A stretch of 64,000 bases of DNA, taken from Escallonia rubra. Lineage: Eukaryota; Streptophyta; Magnoliopsida; Escalloniales; Escalloniaceae. The translations under genes and the position numbers were made by a program. The notes under the pieces were generated by a model that was not told the DNA's origin, made no database searches, and worked only from the letters and a program-made list of their open reading frames with translations. The DNA lies in the NCBI GenBank assembly GCA_033065855.1, contig JAVXUO010003029.1:17627-81626 (forward strand), in the 5' to 3' direction. Below, in pieces: positions 1 to 12,810 of the stretch (position 1 is the first letter of the stretch; the number at the start of each line of letters is the position of its first letter).

Positions 1-1020
1 GCCGCGCCTGCTCCTGCCGCACCTGTGCAAGCAGAGTTGCTGTTCCTGCTGCTCCTCACTGGAAATTGCTCTCATCGGAAATTTCTGCTCTGTGGCTGCT
101 CTCTCACCGGAAATTGCTGCCGTCCGTTTTGCTGTCGCCGTTTCCCCCTCTGATTTGCTGCCGCAGGTAAGGTCACGGTCATGTTTTCTCTCTTTATATT
201 TTCTCTTTCCTTTTCTTGAGTCCATTTTGCAATTACATGTTATAATTTGGTATATTGTGTTATTCATTGTTGGGATTGAACTAGTAGAGATCTAGGTCTT
301 GGAATTTTATGTTATTCATTTACCGCTGTAGCTCAATTATATGCTTGTGATCAACATGCTCTTCACAGTTAGTGTTTCATCACTCACCCTTGATAGACAT
401 CCTTTGACATGCGGTTCAGCAAAATTACCGTGTCTGACCTAAGTAGTTAACTAGAGCCTTTTAGAAACCACAAGATGGCTCCTGAATTAGGATGGTCTAA
501 TTAAGAAGTTGTGTTCTCTTTCTTTCCTTAAAGATAAACCAATTAGGGTGCAGATATTAACCGATATGATGGAACTGTGGTGCAAAGGGCATCCTTCTTC
601 ATGTATTTACCCTGCTTGTTTTTCCCTTTGCGTAGTGGCGAAAATTACGTTCACATAAGTTTGTAATGTCACCCCTTTCGTCACAGTATCAAGTCAATAC
701 TGAGAATGTTCTTAGGAGGGACCCTATATATGTTGAAATTGATCTCCTTGATACGTCATTGGAATCCTTTGGAACCATTGCCAAAGTTTAAGTATAAATT
801 TGGAGCAAATTTGGCTTGGGGATTGTATTTAACGAGTAGTAAATAACACCTAATTTTGTAATTAGTATCAGAGCTATATTGTGTTATTCATTGTAGGGAT
901 TGAACTAGCAGAGATATTGGAATTTTTGATCTAGGTCTATGGGTATTGTGAGCATTACTATGTTGTGGATATTATTACGAGTTATCATGTTGGTTGTAGG
1001 TTATTTCTATACAAGTGATC
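1..1020. other. Region upstream of TNP2 fragment, no gene seen
   Basis: No convincing coding sequence. A direct repeat of about 45 bases (251-294 and 875-916, sharing tatattgtgttattcattg and then gattgaactag) brackets roughly 580 bases, so this interval may be an insertion or a local duplication. The first 170 bases are C/T-rich with repeated ggaaattgct. The stretch directly before 1021 is probably the 5' leader or first intron of the CACTA transposase fragment that follows, which is inference from position. Confidence 0.4.
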
Positions 1021-1548
1021 ATGTCAGTTGATAGAAGCTGGATGTCAAGAAGAATTGACAGGGGTTTACTAAGTGAGGATTTTAGACAGGGAGTGATAGA
1101 ATTCCTCAACTTTGCCTATAGCCACCTTGATTTTGTGGACAACGGTAGGATTAGATGTCCGTGTGCGAGCTACAATCTATTGGAGTGGAAAGAGGCTGTT
1201 TATGTTAGATTGGATCTTTACCAAAAAGGCTTTATGAATGGCTATACCTTATGGTTTCAACACGGAGAAGAAACCCCGGTGCAACAGACCTATACCTACA
1301 CTATGCAAAATGAGGGAGATGATGAAGGCAATACGTATCGGGACATGCTAATTGATGTTGGTCAAGCTGAATTTAATCATGATGATCATCAGTCGACTGA
1401 GCCTAATGATATGGCTAAAAAATTCTATGATCTGCTCAGAGAAGCAGATGAGCCAATATGGTTTGGCTCGAAGAAGCATTGTAGGTTTTCGGCAGTAATT
1501 AGGTTATTACACTTGAAGTTTGAGAGTGGGATGAGTGAAAAATGGTAA
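1021..1548 (+). pseudogene. CACTA (En/Spm) TNP2 transposase, N-terminal fragment
   Basis: A 175-residue reading frame from the ATG at 1021 (an in-frame GTG at 1015 is not needed). It begins with the transposase-associated domain found at the start of plant CACTA TNP2 proteins: MSVDRSWM, then CPCxxY, GFMNGYTLWFQHGEE near residues 75-90. It continues into the usual linker with KFYDLLREADEPIW and RLLHLKFESGMSEKW near residues 130-175, which precedes the catalytic part in full-length TNP2. The whole DDE catalytic domain is missing: the frame stops at 1548 and the DNA switches at about 1550 into a repeat module that also occurs at 61915. One cysteine of the usual CPCxxC is replaced. It is therefore a 5' fragment, not a working transposase. 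No CACTA terminus is visible to its left. Confidence 0.8.
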
Positions 1549-1550
1549 AC

Positions 1551-1570
1551 GTCGTTACATATGTAACGAC
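1551..1570. repeat. Perfect 20-bp palindrome at breakpoint
   Basis: The 20 bases at 1551-1570 (gtcgttac at the left, gtaacgac at the right) are their own reverse complement. The site lies exactly where the TNP2 reading frame is cut off and the repeat module begins. The paralogous position near 61915-61935 retains only the right half (atgtaacgac). Confidence 0.85.
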
Positions 1571-2980
1571 ATTTATTATTTTATATAGTGGATTCATACT
1601 CCCGGATGGCTAAAGAGTCAACCGTTAATTACGTCCATGACAACCTCCGATTAAAGAAACACAAATAACAAACAAAAATATATACAAAACTTTCATTTTT
1701 TCATGAATCTTAATACATCATGAAAAGTACTTGAAATTATACATGAAGTAAAAAAAAAGATAAATTAGAAATGAAAAAAAATGGGATTCACCCTGATCCC
1801 ATTCCCTCCCTTCTGCCGCAACAGTACCTCCTCTTCTCTCTTTTGTTTTCTTCTTTGATTTTGCCAGGTCCTTCTTTAGTGACTCCTCTCCTGTGTCTTT
1901 TTTCTCTTTTTGTTTCTCTCCTTTCTTTTTTCTTTGTTTATGTCCTCTCCTTCTTTCCCCCACCTTTCTGCCGATAGACCCCTTAAATGGCTGAAGTGTC
2001 CCTCCTTTGAACGGCATTTCACTTCAAGTTAATCCCACGTGTTGATAAAATTAAGCCTATCTTTATTAGTTGTTGTCTCTTATTTCCAAGTCTTTTCAAT
2101 AAAACCTGACTTTATCCAATCTTTGAGAGAATTTGACTTCATCCATAGATATGACCACGTTTATCCCAATTTGGCCATAGCCGGCCCAATTCAATATTTA
2201 TTGGACTTTTGAAAGCGGACCTATTCGAAGAAAAGATTTGGGCTTTGTTTTAGCAACCTCCTTTGTCAAAATTTTGGTGCCAACAATGGCGATGGTCTAT
2301 GCTTTATATAGCAGAAAGGAAAATTAGCGAGACATCTCATATTATCAACAACAACCCTCATAGTGGGTCAAAATAAGGAAAAAGGATATCTTGCGAAAAA
2401 GGGTATCAAGCTACCAATTGTTCTTGAGCCTTCTGAAATTCAACCAACAGTGATACATCTACAAACTTCCGCTTCTATTGAACCCGTAAAGCTTTATAAC
2501 CAATGTGTACGTACTAAATATTGGAACCGAATACATAAATACAACTATAACTTTTGGATTAAAAAAAAGGTTAATTTACATACACCACCCTATTTGTTGT
2601 CGCTAAAAGTATTTATAGAGAGAATTTTAGCTTTAGCAATAACTTCTCATTTGAAAGATTTGCAAATAGTAAAAAATGTTCGACCCAAAAAATTATCTCG
2701 CTCTCTGCCCACTCTTGAGTTTCGAGAAATTTCATGTGAAGTAATACATGAATGAAGTTTTCTTCTCACCAAGCAAAGCTTACTATACATGTAAAAAGTT
2801 CAGCTTCAAGCACATAAAAGCTTAAAATGTGATGAATTGAGAAAATAAAACAAAGACAAAAAGATTTTTGTCATTAAATAGATATTTTGTTGCTAAAAGA
2901 ATGTTAATCGCAAAATTAGCCATAAATAACTTTTGAAAAAGTGTACAAATATTAAAAAGAGTCTTACCCTTACTCATGCA
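1571..2980. repeat. Repeat module M, copy 1
   Basis: Non-coding module nearly the same as 61930-63235 (copy 3); its second half (from about 2285) also matches 4432-5160 (copy 2). Shared landmarks are the polypyrimidine tract near 1800-1980, the cgattctggg-free stretch around gcggacctattcgaagaaaag at 2214-2234, and the block starting ggtctatgctttat at 2293. Open frames inside (for example 2363-2755) are not conserved as proteins: copy 2 has stops and indels in the same frame, so they are not called as genes. Copy 1 carries extra pyrimidine-rich sequence relative to copy 3. Confidence 0.75.
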
Positions 2981-3345
2981 TGGTTGAAACCTTTACCATC
3001 ATGTGGTTGTGATGAAAATGCATCAAACTGAGGACTTTGGAAAAGTCCAGCTCGCAGACTGAAGTCTTTAAGTCGAGGTCTTTGCTATTTTGATCACTTT
3101 TAGTGGCCATCTGATTTAACCAAGAACTTTATGAAAACAACATTTATATTGGACCATTTGCTGCCAAGTAAAGCGTGAAGGGACCATAAATGTTAGCCTG
3201 ATTTTCTAAGGCGTGTTTTCTGGAAGCGGGAAATCGAAGTGATGCAGTGCCCAGCTCCAAGACCTGGCCAATTTCGGATTTTTCCTCCTGTCTATGTCTG
3301 ATGTGATGCTCGTTGGTTTTACTTAGTTTTTTTCTCATTCTCTTT
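2981..3345 (-). pseudogene. Relic of RLK upstream region, copy A
   Basis: Matches the 5' upstream region of the receptor kinase at 56180-56560 (shared actgaggactttgg, ggaccataaatgtt, aaggcgtgt, agacctggccaattt in the same order) and is almost identical to 60351-60700. No RLK coding sequence is attached. It abuts module M at about 2981, where cttactcatgcatg changes to gttgaaacctttacc. Probably part of a duplicated RLK unit whose coding region has been lost. Confidence 0.7.
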
Positions 3346-4431
3346 TTTTTTTTTACTGTGTTTCAAAATTTTGGGCACCTAAGAATGTTTCTATTAAGCG
3401 GAATCTCTCTTTGGAGTGCAACGCACGAGACATTCTCTAATTTCTCAAAATATTGTTTAAAATGTCTTTTTATAAAATCTTTACAACTGGTATTGTTTGA
3501 ATTGAAGGCAAGAAGTTAATTAAATATAAGATTGCCTCGGAATACAACTTCCAAAAAAGTAGCGTTACAATGACATATTTTTTTTAGTAATAAAAGTAGA
3601 ATGCAAGATTTACCATGAGTAATTTTTACTCACAAATAAGATGTGAACGTTGTATTGAAAAAAAAAATTATCATATAAACTAAGGATGCCTTTTCATATA
3701 AAAGCAAAACTTTGGACGTTTTGGAACTAATATGAGGGGAAGATGTCACCGAGATTTGCTGATGCTTTAGTTATTTGTACCCTCACTATACTACTATAAC
3801 AAATATGAATAGTTATTAGTGATTTATATGAAGCTCAACCTCTCTAATAGCATAAACGTTAATAGAGTCACCTTCTTTCTTTGTGAGAAACTCCTAGCAT
3901 GTATTTTTTGTCCAGTGCATAATGAAAAGGAAAAGTAGCATTCAAAGTGTATTCGATGTGTACAAAATTTATTAAAATTAGAAGATAAGAGTTGTTCTAA
4001 AGAAACTATTTGCTAAGTTTTGAATTCTTTAAGTATTAAATCATATGTCCCAAATAAATATTACTGATTACACAAAGAATTAGATATGTACAACAACTAC
4101 ATAAAAGAGTCAAAAACAAAAATATGTCTTTAAAATAAAGTATCCGATTTATTAAGGGTGTCTCAAGTGAAACCACGTACATTTCATAAATCTTCAAGAA
4201 TTTGGAAGTTATGTTACATATTTGCTATTTTGAAAAAGTACTTATCATTATAAACTAAACTCGGCAATTGGTCGATTGCACGGAACAAACCTCCACGTGA
4301 TGCTATAGAAGGATCAAGAAAATTGCTCTATTATCCATTTAATTTGCATGTTATCATTTGCTGACTTTATCATGAATTGAATGGCATTGTACTCTTATCA
4401 TCTAAAGTTAACACATCAAAGTAAATATTGT
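3346..4431. mobile_element. Helitron-like relic (left paralogue of 60953-61880)
   Basis: Aligned by eye with 60750-61880: shared caaaactttggacgttttgg, ttgttctaaagaaactattt, gtatccgatttattaagggt and the run into tctaaagttaacacatcaa. The equivalent of the Helitron 3' hairpin survives near 3415-3428 (gtgcaacgcac) but the CTAGT end next to it is lost. No coding capacity; a non-autonomous relic. Confidence 0.5.
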
Positions 4432-5300
4432 AATATGGCAAAGGTCTATGCTTTATAGCATAAAGGGAAATTAGCGAAACATCTTATATTATCAACAACA
4501 ACCCTCATAGTGGGTCAAAATAAGGAAAAAGGATATCTTGCGAAAAAGGGTATCAAGCTACCAATTGTTCTTGAGCCTTCTGAAATTCAACCAACAGTGA
4601 TGGATCTACGAACTTCAACTTCTATCGAACTCATAAAGCTTCATAGTCAAAGTGTATGTACTAAATATTGGAATCGAATACATAAATAAAACTATAACTT
4701 TTGGATTAAAAAAAAGGTTAATTTACATACACCACCCTATTTGTTGTCGCTAAAAGTATGCATAGCGAGAATTTTAGCTTTAGCAATAACTTTTCCTTTT
4801 GAAAGATTTGCAAATAGTAAAAATTGTTCGACCCAAAAAATTATCTCGCTCTCTGCCCACTCTTGAGTTTCGAGAAATTTCATGTGAAGTAATACATGAA
4901 TGAAGTTTTCTTCTCAGCAAGGACATTAAAGCTTACGATACATGTAAAAAGTTCAACTTCAAGCACACAAAAGCTTCAAATGCTATGCAATGAGAAAATA
5001 AAACAAAGACAAAAAGATTTTTATCATTAAAACGTACCAAACACGTCACCTTCTATAGATATTTTGTTGCTAAAAGAATGTTAATCGCAAAATTAGCCAT
5101 AAATAACTTTTGAAAAAGTGTACAAATATTAAAAAGAGTCTTACCCTTACTCATGCATGGATGAATTAAGGTCGACCGAATCTGAATACTATTAAAGGAA
5201 TTCTTGTTACAACTAACTAACAACAAAATACCCTGCCCCAGTCTTCCCTTCCAACTGATTTAACCTAGTGCTCCCATCATCTAATGAATGAATAAGTTGA
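4432..5300. repeat. Repeat module M, copy 2 (partial) and flank
   Basis: Starts at aatatggcaaaggtctatgc and follows module M copy 1 from 2285 to about 2980. The frame corresponding to 2363-2755 is broken here by an in-frame stop (aatacataaataa) and a different length around 4755-4800, which argues against a gene. From 5161 it continues into a segment (attaaaggaattcttgtt, ccctgccccagtcttcc) that also follows copy 3 at 63240-63380. Confidence 0.7.
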
Positions 5301-5499
5301 TCAAGGACTTAAGATTCACCTTAATGGAGGAAAACCTATAGTTGTCTCGTCCAGATAAGAAAAGCTCAAAGAGGAAAATGCATCAAAGGAAAAGCCTATA
5401 GGCACGGCGAGAGTATCATTATCCTGAATCATCAGTGTTTGGTTCTTTTAGTCCCATCTCATGACAAAGTATCAACACTTTTGCACGACATTCTCTAGG

Positions 5500-5905
5500 C
5501 TGGATATTTTAGGTACATGGATTATCCCACTTTCAAATTCCGATTCTACAAAGAAATGGATAGGCTTGTACATAATAATAGGAATAACTATGGTTCTCAA
5601 TATCAACCAAAATCGTGTTGTTATATGGAACCAAAAGTATGATTACTGATGTAAAATAAGAACCTGAGAATGGTCATCCATTTTCAGGATCCTCCGTAAG
5701 CAGGATATATTGAACTCTCAAATTTGGTTCTGCGAAGAAATGAAAATAAAAGCGTCTACATAATAATAGAAAGCACTATATATGGTTCTAAATATCAACC
5801 AAAATTATGTATTGATATGGAGAAAAAGTATGATTAATCATGTAATTTAAGAACTTAAGGATAATCCTCCGTTCTCAGAATCCTCAATAAGCAGGAGATT
5901 GGCTA
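5500..5905. repeat. About 195-bp tandem duplication, also at 63620-63960
   Basis: Two degenerate copies (about 5505-5700 and 5700-5905) share atggttctcaatatcaacc or close variants, then tgattac/tgattaatc, then aagaacttgagaatggtcat and aagcaggat. The same pair is present at 63620-63960. Non-coding. Confidence 0.65.
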
Positions 5906-6879
5906 AAAGATGTAGTGAGTCATTTTACTTGTTTTAAGAAATTCATTAAGATATATTTCTCTTGCAAACTTTTTTTAACTTTAAGATTGTCGCTGAATGT
6001 CTACAAACTATGACCTTACCGATAGACAACATATTAGCTTGAGATACATGCATGTGTTTTCGTGGCCAAAAAGGTTAGTAATTTTCATTATAACCAATCA
6101 GCATCACCAAAGATATTTCTCATAAGCTTGAGAAAGATCACAATATAGCCAAAAAGTTCGGTTGCATCCAAAAATTTGAGTGAAGTAGCAAAGGAACAAT
6201 GTTGGGATTTTGGTTTTACATGTCAGGAAGTTTTTTAACCACCGTACTGTGAGCAAATGATCATTGAAGGTCAACTGCACAATGTCATTTCCTAGCCATG
6301 TGATCCAATAGGTCTAAGCCTTACACATCGAATCTCCTTCTTACTAAATTCCTCATTTTTTTTTTGTCCTTTCTGGTAAGCATACATCTTGAATTTTAGT
6401 GAATTTCGGCAATGATAAGCAATTCAGGATGCATGAAAATTTTTGGTTGCTCTTGGTTGAAATGTGAAAGCATAGGTAGTCAAGAAGTGAGGGGTCAGAA
6501 CTGTCGTGTTGATTTTGGGTTTTGAGTTTGACCTTTTACAAGAAACTACGAGACAGATTAGGCATAATAGGTAGTATGTCACTTATTTTTGGATATCATA
6601 ACCTTCTACAATCGGGTAGAAAATATAAAGAAGAAGAAGAAGAAATACCCAATGTGTTGTGTCGGTCAAAATTATGCATGCCATCCAGTATTAAATAGAT
6701 TAGAGAAGTTGGAGCATTTGATGTTATGAGATTGCTCAAGGTAACTTTAGAGGGAATATTATGATTTTCCTAAGCTTCATTATGAGCTTGTGGTCTTATG
6801 CATCAAGTCTAACAAGTTACCACAGTGTAGAACCAGATCTTTTTTGAAATTAAAATTACAAGAGAAAATTGAAAATCTT
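5906..6879. other. Intergenic, no gene seen
   Basis: AT-rich with no frame showing recognisable protein sequence. A short GAA-type run occurs at 6628-6646. No RNA gene or transposon end was recognised. Confidence 0.4.
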
Positions 6880-7296
6880 AAGGTAGCGTATGGTAACACT
6901 TCCAGGTTTGGTTTTCTGTTTCAAAAAAAAACAAAAATCAAAATCAGTTAAAAAATTTTTTTTACAAAAACAAATTGGTGTTTGATTACCTTAGTTTTTA
7001 TTTTGAGTTTTTTCTTTGGTTGTGGTGAGGCGTGGCGGTGGTCGACGACGGTGGCTGCTGGCCGACGGAGGAGGCTGCTGGCCACCGGCAGTGGGAGGGT
7101 GGTGGTGGTTTCAAAACCAAAACTGAAAACCCAAAACTCCTTTTTGAAATTTTCAAAATCAGTCATGTTTTAAAAATTGATTTTTCAAATTGAAGAGGAA
7201 AAAAAACGAAAAACGGTGTGTCAAACGCGTTTATTTTCTTAAGTTTACAAAACTGGAGAAAAAATTGAAAAAATAAACTCCACCAAACGGAGCCTT
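6880..7296. mobile_element. MITE, hAT-like
   Basis: Imperfect terminal inverted repeats: left end aaggtagcgtatggta, right end read backwards aaggctccgtttggtg. These resemble a common plant non-autonomous hAT terminus (GCGTTTGGTA class). The interior is A/T homopolymer-rich around a GC-rich core (7020-7100) that reads open on both strands but has no domain. No clean target duplication was found, so the family is uncertain. Confidence 0.5.
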
Positions 7297-7882
7297 AATA
7301 AGAAATACTTTTCTTATGCACAAACCATATTCCACATATCAACCTCAGACCATCAAATGTTTCACGGCTTTAAATTTCTGGCCTGACTATCTGGTTTGAT
7401 CGGATGGCAAACGCAACATTGAGCATGCATCCAGCTTCCCTATGACACCAAATATTAAGTAACTTGAAGAATCACTCCACTCCCAACCGTTTCTACAGTG
7501 CCCATAAGGACACCGTGCCAATTTAATCAAAGCACACAAGAAGGAGGGAGCAATAAAAGAAAGAGAGAGAGAAGGTTGAATTTACCAGGAACAGTTTGCT
7601 GTCAAGTATGACGCCCAGTTGTGATGATAGAGAGGATGATATAGGGGGTTTTTGTCATGGATTAGGATACTAAATTAAAGTCACACAAAGTGTTCTAGTT
7701 TCACTTACGATTTGATTCTTAGTTGGTAAATAAAGAGTCCAACCGAAGGGAGGGACTTCCGAAATGAAGATTGCAGCTGATATGGTATAAGGAAAAGCTT
7801 CCAAAAATATGATGTGTCATAAATATGAAAGCACTTTGAGATACATGTCACTTTTAAGAGACTTCTTCATACTTTTATATAT
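7297..7882. other. Intergenic, no gene seen
   Basis: Contains a GA microsatellite near 7558-7574. Nothing else recognised. Confidence 0.4.
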
Positions 7883-10800
7883 ACTAGCTAATTGACCAGT
7901 GCAAATGCACTGAGATGTAATTTGCTCGTCAATCATATTTATATCATGATCGATTGTATTTTAAGTTAGAAAAATAACAAATAGAATGACTCTCGCTAGG
8001 TAATACCCATATACATGATAAGACATAATATTTGAAATGATTCATGTATATAAATATCATAGATAAATCAATCCACTACTTAAGACGATTAAAATTATCT
8101 TGACAACAACAATATAAAATACTGAAATTGTATTTCATTTTGGTGCATCACTATGCTCATAAATAATATCAATATATCTAGAACTACTGTCGAAGTATAA
8201 ATATCTACTTTTCACTAACACGATAATTTGCTAGTTCTTTATATCCTCTTTTAATTGTTCTGTATAAGAATTTAGTGAATATCGCGTTTGCACAGTCATA
8301 CCAGGATCGCCTAATACGTTGTTGGTGAAGCTATTCACACCCAAAGGGAGGAAACAAAATTAAACATGTAAAATATTATATTACTATGTGATTTGATTAA
8401 AAGAAATGTGGAGAATTTTTTTGGTTCATGCCTAACTTATCATACGTACACATGTACAAAAAACTTTTAAAAAATATTATTTTATTTCTTATGAATTTTT
8501 TAGTGGCTCTAAATTTTACTTGTGAAATTTGGTGGGCGAGACATAAATAATTCTTTTTAGTTAAATCACATGTGCATAGAGTTTTGTAGTAGTTTAATAT
8601 CTTTGTTGTACTAAAGAAATTAATGCTGAAGGTACATAACAAAGTATTCAAAAAGTAAAGCATGCAATAAACAATAAATTACTCCATATCAAATAATCCT
8701 TTTAGTTTATTCCAAAGTATGTTAGCACTAATATTAATATTTTTGTACAAAAAGAGTGAGCTTAAGAAGTTAAATATTCAATAAATAAAAAAAACAACTA
8801 TATATTTCATCATTTATTTACTTACTAACAATTGAATGAACTTTTTACAAATACTCCATCTAAATAACTTTAGACTATTCTTCTTTTTTCTTTTTTCCGC
8901 TTTATGGTGCAGACCATTGATCAACATTCACATTTGCAGATATTTCTAATATAGCCGATTATTATCATTAAATTAGATGCAAATTACAGTCCTTTGTATT
9001 GAAAATTATAAAAGGTAAAAAAAAAGCGCAAACTATCTATTTAGTGAATTATTTATGTAGACCTAAATAACCTACTAATATGCGCTGCGAAAATAGACCT
9101 TGAAGTTGAAATGGAAGCACATGGAGCTATTTTACTTTCTTTCAAATAAGCACCCTTTTAAAATATAAAACTAACCTAAAAAAGATATAATATGACGTTA
9201 TCTAGTGGCAATGTCTGTGTTTAATTTTTTTTCCTTGAAGGTCATGTGATGCTTTTTTAGCCATCGGTTTTGATGTATTTTTAAATTTTTCTAAGAGAAT
9301 CAATTTAGAATTATGTGTACATTTTAATGTTGATGACTATTTTATCATAAAATATCAGAGTATCCTACAAAGCTTTGCACGTGATTGAGGTTAAACGGTT
9401 ATAAAGTGATGACTATTCTTACTCCATGTAATATTGCAAAATATTGAGGTTAAATAATTTTAAGAAAAATGAAATCTTTTAGTTTGTGAAGTATTTATCT
9501 TAAGATTTCATATATGATTTTCATAATTTATCTTGGTGAGACTTTATGTTGTTGTTTGAAATGCTTTTGAGATGTTAATAGTCAAATTTAAGGCCTAATA
9601 TGTACAGATGTCAAAAGGGCCGGGCGGGCCCGGGCTGGCTCGGCCCTCTCGTGAACAGTAGCGGCCCATTTTTATAGGGCTTTGGACCTGCGCTTGGACC
9701 AGGCCGGAGTATCCAAGAAAAAGTCCGGGTCAAGCCCGGCCCGAAAACCCCAGGTTTTTACCGGCCCAAAAAAGGCCCAAAATCGGCCCGAAAATTGATT
9801 TTGAGGCCCAAAATTGGCCCGTTTCTGGCCCGGATGTTGGCCCTTTTCTGGCCCTAACGTGGGCTGGCCATTGAGGGAACAAACCTTGGAGTTGACTAAG
9901 TTTTTTTTAGTCTAACGGTAGTTAATTTTTCAATCAATATTGCTTAAATTATCCAGTTCAAGTGGTGATAATTGGGGTACTGGACTACGCATAGCATTAA
10001 TAGTTTTACATATTTTAGACAACCCTTTACTATTTTGTACCTCTTAAGAAGTATTATGTGGTACATGCCTCATGAGCTAATAAGCTACTATAGACAGTAA
10101 GCAGAGATGTCTTTCACTGATGATGCATGGAAAATTTAAGAAAGAAGAGAGACGAAGATGGCTTATAGACTTTGCTAAAGTCTACCTGTTACGGATACGG
10201 AAAAGTAGGAGATGCATTACTTAATTACTTCTGCATAAAATTTGTTGCTGGGTTCACATTCAATACATATTAATTAAAGACTGCAATTCTACTCTATTGA
10301 GATTGAGAGAAAATTTTGGTGTCAATTTTCTAGAAGTTATTACTGTTAAAAATTACTACTTCCCTCGTTTAAGGCTTTTCATTCTAACATTTCAACCGAT
10401 AAAATCCATAACTTGTGGGACTGGATATTAGGAAACTAGGAGATAACTTGCTCATAGGAAAAGATAAAAAAGAATGTAGGGAATGATACATCTTTGAGAC
10501 GGCGGATGTAGCACAAGTACAACGTCAATATGTTTGATATAGATGGTTTGGATCTATACAAGGTAGACTCGAAATAATACTACATGTACAAATCTTATAC
10601 ACCATTACAAAATTACTACATTTACTTGCATACACACATTTTTACTACATGTACACATATTACTACATTTACTTGCTTGCATACACACAATTTGCTTACA
10701 TAATAATAAGAAATTACCGCAATTCAAATCTTTACTTTGAATAACAAGAAGTTGGAAAAGAGAAAAAAGGGCCCCAGGCCCAGCCCAAGCCCGGCCCTAA

Positions 10801-12060
10801 ATATTGGGCCTCTAGCCAGGGCTTGGACTGGGCCTATATATCCCAGAAATCTGGCCAGGCCCGGCCCATTTTACTCCCATCTGGTTCGGCACCCACCCGT
10901 TTTCCTTTGAGGCCCGCTGGGCCCGAGCGACTAATATGTACATTTTACAGTTAATTGTTAGTTAAATTTGTCATAACAATTACAAAGTATGCAAAAGATT
11001 GAAATAAATAATTACATGATGATGATTATTCTTATCCTCAAATAGACCGTCGATTGTCGATTGAGTTCATATTGTATAGTATATTTGGGTGATTAAAGTC
11101 ATACTTAAGTCTTAATAAGTTTATTTATTATTTAAGAGTATATAAAACTGTTTTTGACTAATAAGCTAAAACATTTATTTTTAGATTCAATTTTTATTTC
11201 ACACACTATTAGATTTTTTTTTTGTATTTAAAGTTTATTTAAGCTCCAATAATCAAATTAAATTCTAGAAACTTAATCAGTTGATGAGGTGAACCTTTAG
11301 AATTTGAGGTTACTTAATAATTAAAATTAAATTTATGGAGTAAATTATTTTTTATATTAAAGTTCTTAGTCATGTCAGGTTTGATTCTTTTATTATTATG
11401 GCATTTGTAAGAGAATGTGATTTATATAAGACTTTAAGGTTATATAATTAAAACTAATTTCTTAACTATCCTATTATATTGATGGTTTAAAAATACTTTA
11501 AAGTACTAAGTCATACTAGTTTTGTGTGTTGCTTTCATAAAAAGAAAAGAAAAATTTTCAAGTTTTATAGTATTAATGGTTAATGTTTCTCGTATTTGCA
11601 TTTTTTGTTGTTTATAATTTGCGAGATATTATTTTTTTATTGTAAGTGCTTTAAAGATGTTAATAGTCAAAATTAAATTCTAATATGTAGATCAATGGGT
11701 TATGAAGTTTTAGAAATGTAGAATTGATTTTCTAGTTTTATAAGATTTACGAAAATCGGGCCAATAATACCTACAAAGGTTTTAACAATAGAATCATAAT
11801 AAAGAGTTTGTTATTAGGGGATGATTTCGTACTTGATATTTTTGTAATTTCATATTGTTATCCTAAAGTGCTTTTGAGGTATTCATAATAAAAATTAAGG
11901 TCTAATATATAAGTATATTGATTAGATAACGTTTTCGATGGTTTATAATTGGTTTCTTAATTTTACAAAGCTTACAGATATCGGGCAAATTATCCAACGA
12001 ATTTTTTGATATTAAATCGTAGCAAATAGTTAAGTAGAGTAAAAGAAAAGGACACAAAAA
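7883..12060 (-). mobile_element. Helitron-like element, non-autonomous (3' end at 7883)
   Basis: Read on the minus strand, the left edge ends with a near-textbook Helitron 3' terminus: the hairpin at 7912-7897 (CAGTGCA, loop, TGCACTG), nine bases, then CTAGT at 7887-7883. The body from about 8370 to 12060 is related to 38050-39440 (for example atgtgattgagt/atgtgatttgatt, agtcaaaat, cctaatat blocks repeated in order), the body of a second element with a similar edge at 37694. No Rep/helicase gene. The 5' end was not located; 12060 is where similarity to the second copy fades. A hAT-like insertion (9605-10930) interrupts it. Confidence 0.6.
9605..10930. mobile_element. hAT-like non-autonomous element with GGCCC-rich ends
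   Basis: Both ends are packed with ggcccgg/ccgggcc motifs, whereas the middle is ordinary AT-rich DNA. The left end starts cagatgtcaaaagggcc; near the right end the inverse of cagatgggagtaaaatggg occurs at 10855-10881. A direct repeat ctaatatgta lies immediately outside both ends (9595-9604 and 10931-10940), which I read as the target duplication. It is longer than the 8 bp normal for hAT, so a MULE origin is possible. No coding sequence. It sits inside a Helitron-like body. Confidence 0.6.
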
Positions 12061-12103
12061 GAAATAGGATTCTTAAAATATCTATATCCAATTTAAAAAA
12101 GTT

Positions 12104-12200
12104 GGACTCTAAATGAAGAGACCAATTAAGTTGAGGGACTACAACGAGTTAGACTCTAAATGAAGAGATCAATTAAGTTGCAGGACTACCACATGCAAAA
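12104..12200. repeat. 47-bp direct duplication
   Basis: Two adjacent copies of gactctaaatgaagaga followed by caattaagttg, between the Helitron-like element and the MULE. No gene. Confidence 0.7.
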
Positions 12201-12360
12201 TTGAAACTTACGTTGCAGAAGAAGAAGGTTCCTAAAAAATCCTACGTGCCACAAAGATAGGAGCTCTAAAAATCATACGTATCATGATTATAAGAGATTA
12301 AAAATCCTACATATCGCGATTATAAGATACTTCTTCAGCTTTATATATATATATATATAT

Positions 12361-12810
12361 CTAGCCGTCCAAGTGTAGTCGTGGACGACCCAAATCTGTT
12401 TTTTTTTTTTTAAAGTTGCAACCGCCGCTCTTTCAAGCGGTTGCAAAATGGACAAAAATGCCATGGAAAGCTGAAAAAATCCCAACCGCAAGAAAGACTA
12501 GCGATTGAGGGCCCACAAATTTCCTCCCAACCGCTACAAAGTGTAGCAATTGGGAGCACACCCAACCGCTACACTTAGTGGCGGTTGGAATGATTGCCAA
12601 ATTTTTTTTCAGCCTTCTTTCGTGACACTAAAGCGATGGCCTCACCACGAGCCCAACCGCTACTAAGTGTAGCGGTTGGCATCATGCCTCGCCCTCCTCT
12701 TTTTTTTGCATTGTTTCGTGACACGTGACACAAGGACATGGGCCCCCACCACTCACTCCCCAACCGCTCCTAAGTGTAGCGGTTGGCGTTGTTTCATGAC
12801 ACACGAATCT
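12361..12810. repeat. Left terminal inverted repeat of the 18-kb MULE
   Basis: Contains six imperfect palindromes of the form CCAACCGCTAC-spacer-GTAGCGGTTGG, at about 12415-12450, 12480-12508, 12527-12560, 12562-12590, 12651-12680 and 12760-12787. It is preceded by a (TA)n tract at 12341-12360. Such subterminal repeats often bind transposase, which is family knowledge and not shown here. Confidence 0.75.

Noticed and set aside
863-874. tagtatcagagc, resembling the tRNA-iMet primer binding site
   Set aside because: No LTR edge ending in CA lies directly before it and no gag/pol follows; one mismatch in a 12-mer is weak on its own.
2363-2755. 130-residue open frame in module M, seen again in part at 62772-63020
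   Set aside because: Copy 2 of the module (4505-4900) carries an in-frame stop and length changes, no domain is recognisable and composition is like the non-coding surroundings.
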